Below, one piece after another: positions 5,328 to 6,522 of a stretch of 6,522 nt of DNA. The notes beneath the pieces were generated by a model. That model searched no databases. It was given only the letters and a program-made list of their open reading frames with translations, and was not told where the DNA came from. Origin of the DNA: Treponema sp. (lineage in GTDB: Bacteria > Spirochaetota > Spirochaetia > Treponematales > Breznakiellaceae); assembly GCA_031255875.1 (NCBI GenBank), contig JAIRRR010000257.1:1-6522 (forward strand), read 5' to 3'. Numbering within the stretch: the first letter of the stretch is position 1; every line of letters starts with the position of its first letter. The position numbers and the translations under genes are program-made.

Positions 5328-6167
5328 GTGAGGGTTGTAGAAAGCGGCTTGATTGCCGAGGCGGTAAAAGACGCCTGTATCGAGGCGAGCTGGAATTTGC
5401 CTTCCGACGTGCGGGACTGCATACGCGTCGCGCGGGAAAGGGAACCCTGGCCGGCAGCCAGGGATACGCTCGGCAGGATTATCGAAAATTTCGGGATTGC
5501 CTCGCGGCGGCGTTCGCCCATCTGCCAGGATACGGGGATGGCCTGCGTTTTTGTGGAAATAGGGAACGATGCCCATATCGAGGGAAGCCTTGAAGACGCG
5601 GTAAACGAGGGGGTAAGGCGGGGCTATACGGAAGCCTACCTGCGGAAGTCGGTGGTAGCCGATCCCCTGGACCGGAAGAACACCGGCGACAACACCCCCG
5701 CCATGCTTTACATTGAGTTTGTCCCCGGCGACAGGATCACGGTCACCGTCGCGCCCAAGGGTTTCGGGAGCGAGAACAAGAGCCGCCTGAAGATGCTCCG
5801 CCCTTCGGACGGCGCCGAGGGCGTAACTGAATTTGTACTTGATACTGTTGAAAGGGCCGGCTCCGATCCCTGCCCGCCCATCGTAGTAGGGGTAGGCATA
5901 GGCGGCACCTTCGACAAGGCGGCGCTTCTGGCAAAGAAAGCCCTGCTCCGGCCCCTTGGCTCGCGCCACAGGCAGGAATACTACGCGGAGCTGGAGGCCG
6001 CGCTCCTGGAAAGAATCAACGCCCTGGGCATAGGCCCCCAGGGCTTCGGCGGCGCGGCGACCGCGCTTGCCGTGATGATAGAAACCCTGCCCACCCATAT
6101 CGCCGGCCTTCCCTGCGCGGTAAACATCAACTGCCACGCGGCCCGCCACGCCAGGGTGGCGCTATGA
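5328..6167 (+). CDS. Class I fumarate hydratase, alpha subunit (or tartrate dehydratase alpha)
   Basis: A 279-residue alpha subunit of the oxygen-sensitive [4Fe-4S] hydro-lyase family. The enzyme reversibly hydrates fumarate to L-malate in the cytosol. Conserved elements: ICQDTGMACVF (65-75) with C66, KNTGDNTPAM (117-126), VAPKGFGSENKSRLKML (141-157), DPCPPIVVGVGIGGTFDKA (180-198) with C182, and LPCAVNINCHAARHA (261-275) with C269. C66, C182 and C269 are the three expected cluster ligands, leaving the fourth iron for substrate as in aconitase-type enzymes. The GTG start at 5328 fits the family N-terminus (ESGLIAEAVKDACIEA) and follows GGGGAGG with a short 4-nt spacer. The stop overlaps the beta start (ATGA). 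The related L-tartrate dehydratase shares these motifs; fumarase is favoured as the more common function. Confidence 0.9.
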   Translation: MRVVESGLIAEAVKDACIEASWNLPSDVRDCIRVAREREPWPAARDTLGRIIENFGIASRRRSPICQDTGMACVFVEIGNDAHIEGSLEDAVNEGVRRGYTEAYLRKSVVADPLDRKNTGDNTPAMLYIEFVPGDRITVTVAPKGFGSENKSRLKMLRPSDGAEGVTEFVLDTVERAGSDPCPPIVVGVGIGGTFDKAALLAKKALLRPLGSRHRQEYYAELEAALLERINALGIGPQGFGGAATALAVMIETLPTHIAGLPCAVNINCHAARHARVAL

Positions 6168-6522
6168 GCGCCCGCCGCATTACCCTGCCCCTGGCCCCGG
6201 AAGTATGCGCGGAACTCAGGGCCGGCGATGCCGTGTCCCTGAGCGGGGTCCTTTACAGCGCCCGCGACGCGGCCCACAAACGCTTTGCCGAACTGCTCGA
6301 CGCCGGGAAGCCCCTGCCCTTCCCCCCGGAAGGGGCCTGCCTCTATTACATGGGCCCGTCGCCCGCCGCTCCCGGACAGCTTATCGGCGCGGCGGGGCCG
6401 ACCACGAGCGGCCGCATGGACGCCTATACCCCGCGCCTTCTAAGCCTGGGCGTCCTGGGCATGATAGGCAAGGGGGAACGTTCGGCCGAAGTCGTGGCGG
6501 CCATGAAACAGGCCGGGGCCGT
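6164..6522 (+). CDS. Class I fumarate hydratase, beta subunit (3' end outside window)
   Basis: Starts at the ATG overlapping the alpha stop (ATGA) and stays open to the window end, giving 119 residues of a protein usually near 180-200. RDAAHKRFAELL (34-45), CLYYMGPSPAAPGQ (59-72), then IGAAGPTTSGRMDAYTP (74-90) and GVLGMIGKGERS (96-107) are hallmarks of the fumarase/tartrate dehydratase beta subunit, the swivelling C-terminal domain that completes the substrate site over the alpha subunit's cluster. The R-D-A-H-K motif and the GPTTSGRMD loop are the expected substrate-contact elements. The overlap with alpha implies translational coupling and balanced production. There are no frameshifts or missing motifs in the visible part. 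Confidence 0.9.
   Translation, partial: MSARRITLPLAPEVCAELRAGDAVSLSGVLYSARDAAHKRFAELLDAGKPLPFPPEGACLYYMGPSPAAPGQLIGAAGPTTSGRMDAYTPRLLSLGVLGMIGKGERSAEVVAAMKQAGA

Noticed and set aside
5292..6149. 285-codon minus-strand open frame
   Set aside because: Antisense to the fumarase alpha gene, whose motifs and cysteines are all present on the plus strand.
1..6522. CRISPR array, tRNA/rRNA, insertion sequence or phage genes
   Set aside because: No regularly spaced repeats, cloverleaf-like sequence, transposase/integrase motifs or terminal repeats with target duplication were seen.

Overview
The window looks like chromosomal DNA from a bacterium with G+C-rich coding sequence (many codons end in G or C), RBS-led genes and a lipoprotein-anchored transport operon. 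The partial kinase at the left edge belongs to a nucleoside kinase family that I associate with spirochaetes (Treponema group), Thermotoga and clostridia, and the split class I fumarase fits anaerobes of this kind. A treponeme-like spirochaete is my best guess, but it is an inference, not something the sequence proves.

Layout, left to right. (1) Positions 1-465 (+) hold the C-terminal 154 residues of a uridine-kinase-like nucleoside kinase. (2) Convergent to it after only 8 bp, 474-1478 (-) encodes a complete ATP-dependent RNA ligase of the Deinococcus DraRnl (Rnl5, DRB0094) type, with its own RBS and a good sigma70-like promoter. (3) Positions 4885 down to 1564 (-) form a three-gene ABC importer operon: a family 5 (oligopeptide/dipeptide/nickel type) substrate-binding lipoprotein, a DppB-like permease and a DppC-like permease. 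The two permease genes overlap by 4 bp, and a compact hairpin sits between the binding-protein gene and the first permease gene. No ATPase gene is in the window. (4) Positions 4886-5327 form an A+T-richer, apparently non-coding divergent regulatory region. It holds two related palindromic repeats, a perfect 11-bp inverted repeat, a pair of 9-bp direct repeats and promoter candidates for both directions. (5) Positions 5328-6522 (+) encode the alpha subunit and the first 119 residues of the beta subunit of a two-subunit [4Fe-4S] class I fumarase (or related tartrate dehydratase), with a 4-bp ATGA overlap.

How the genes work together. The importer captures a solute, probably a peptide, at the membrane surface and passes it through the DppBC-like channel, with ATP hydrolysis supplied by subunits encoded elsewhere. 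The fumarase interconverts fumarate and malate in central carbon or amino-acid metabolism and is expressed divergently from the importer. The RNA ligase is a stand-alone RNA repair enzyme with no visible partner. Most genes here are ordinary. The less explained material is the divergent intergenic region and the isolated RNA ligase. I found no CRISPR array, tRNA, rRNA, transposase or clearly new multigene system.
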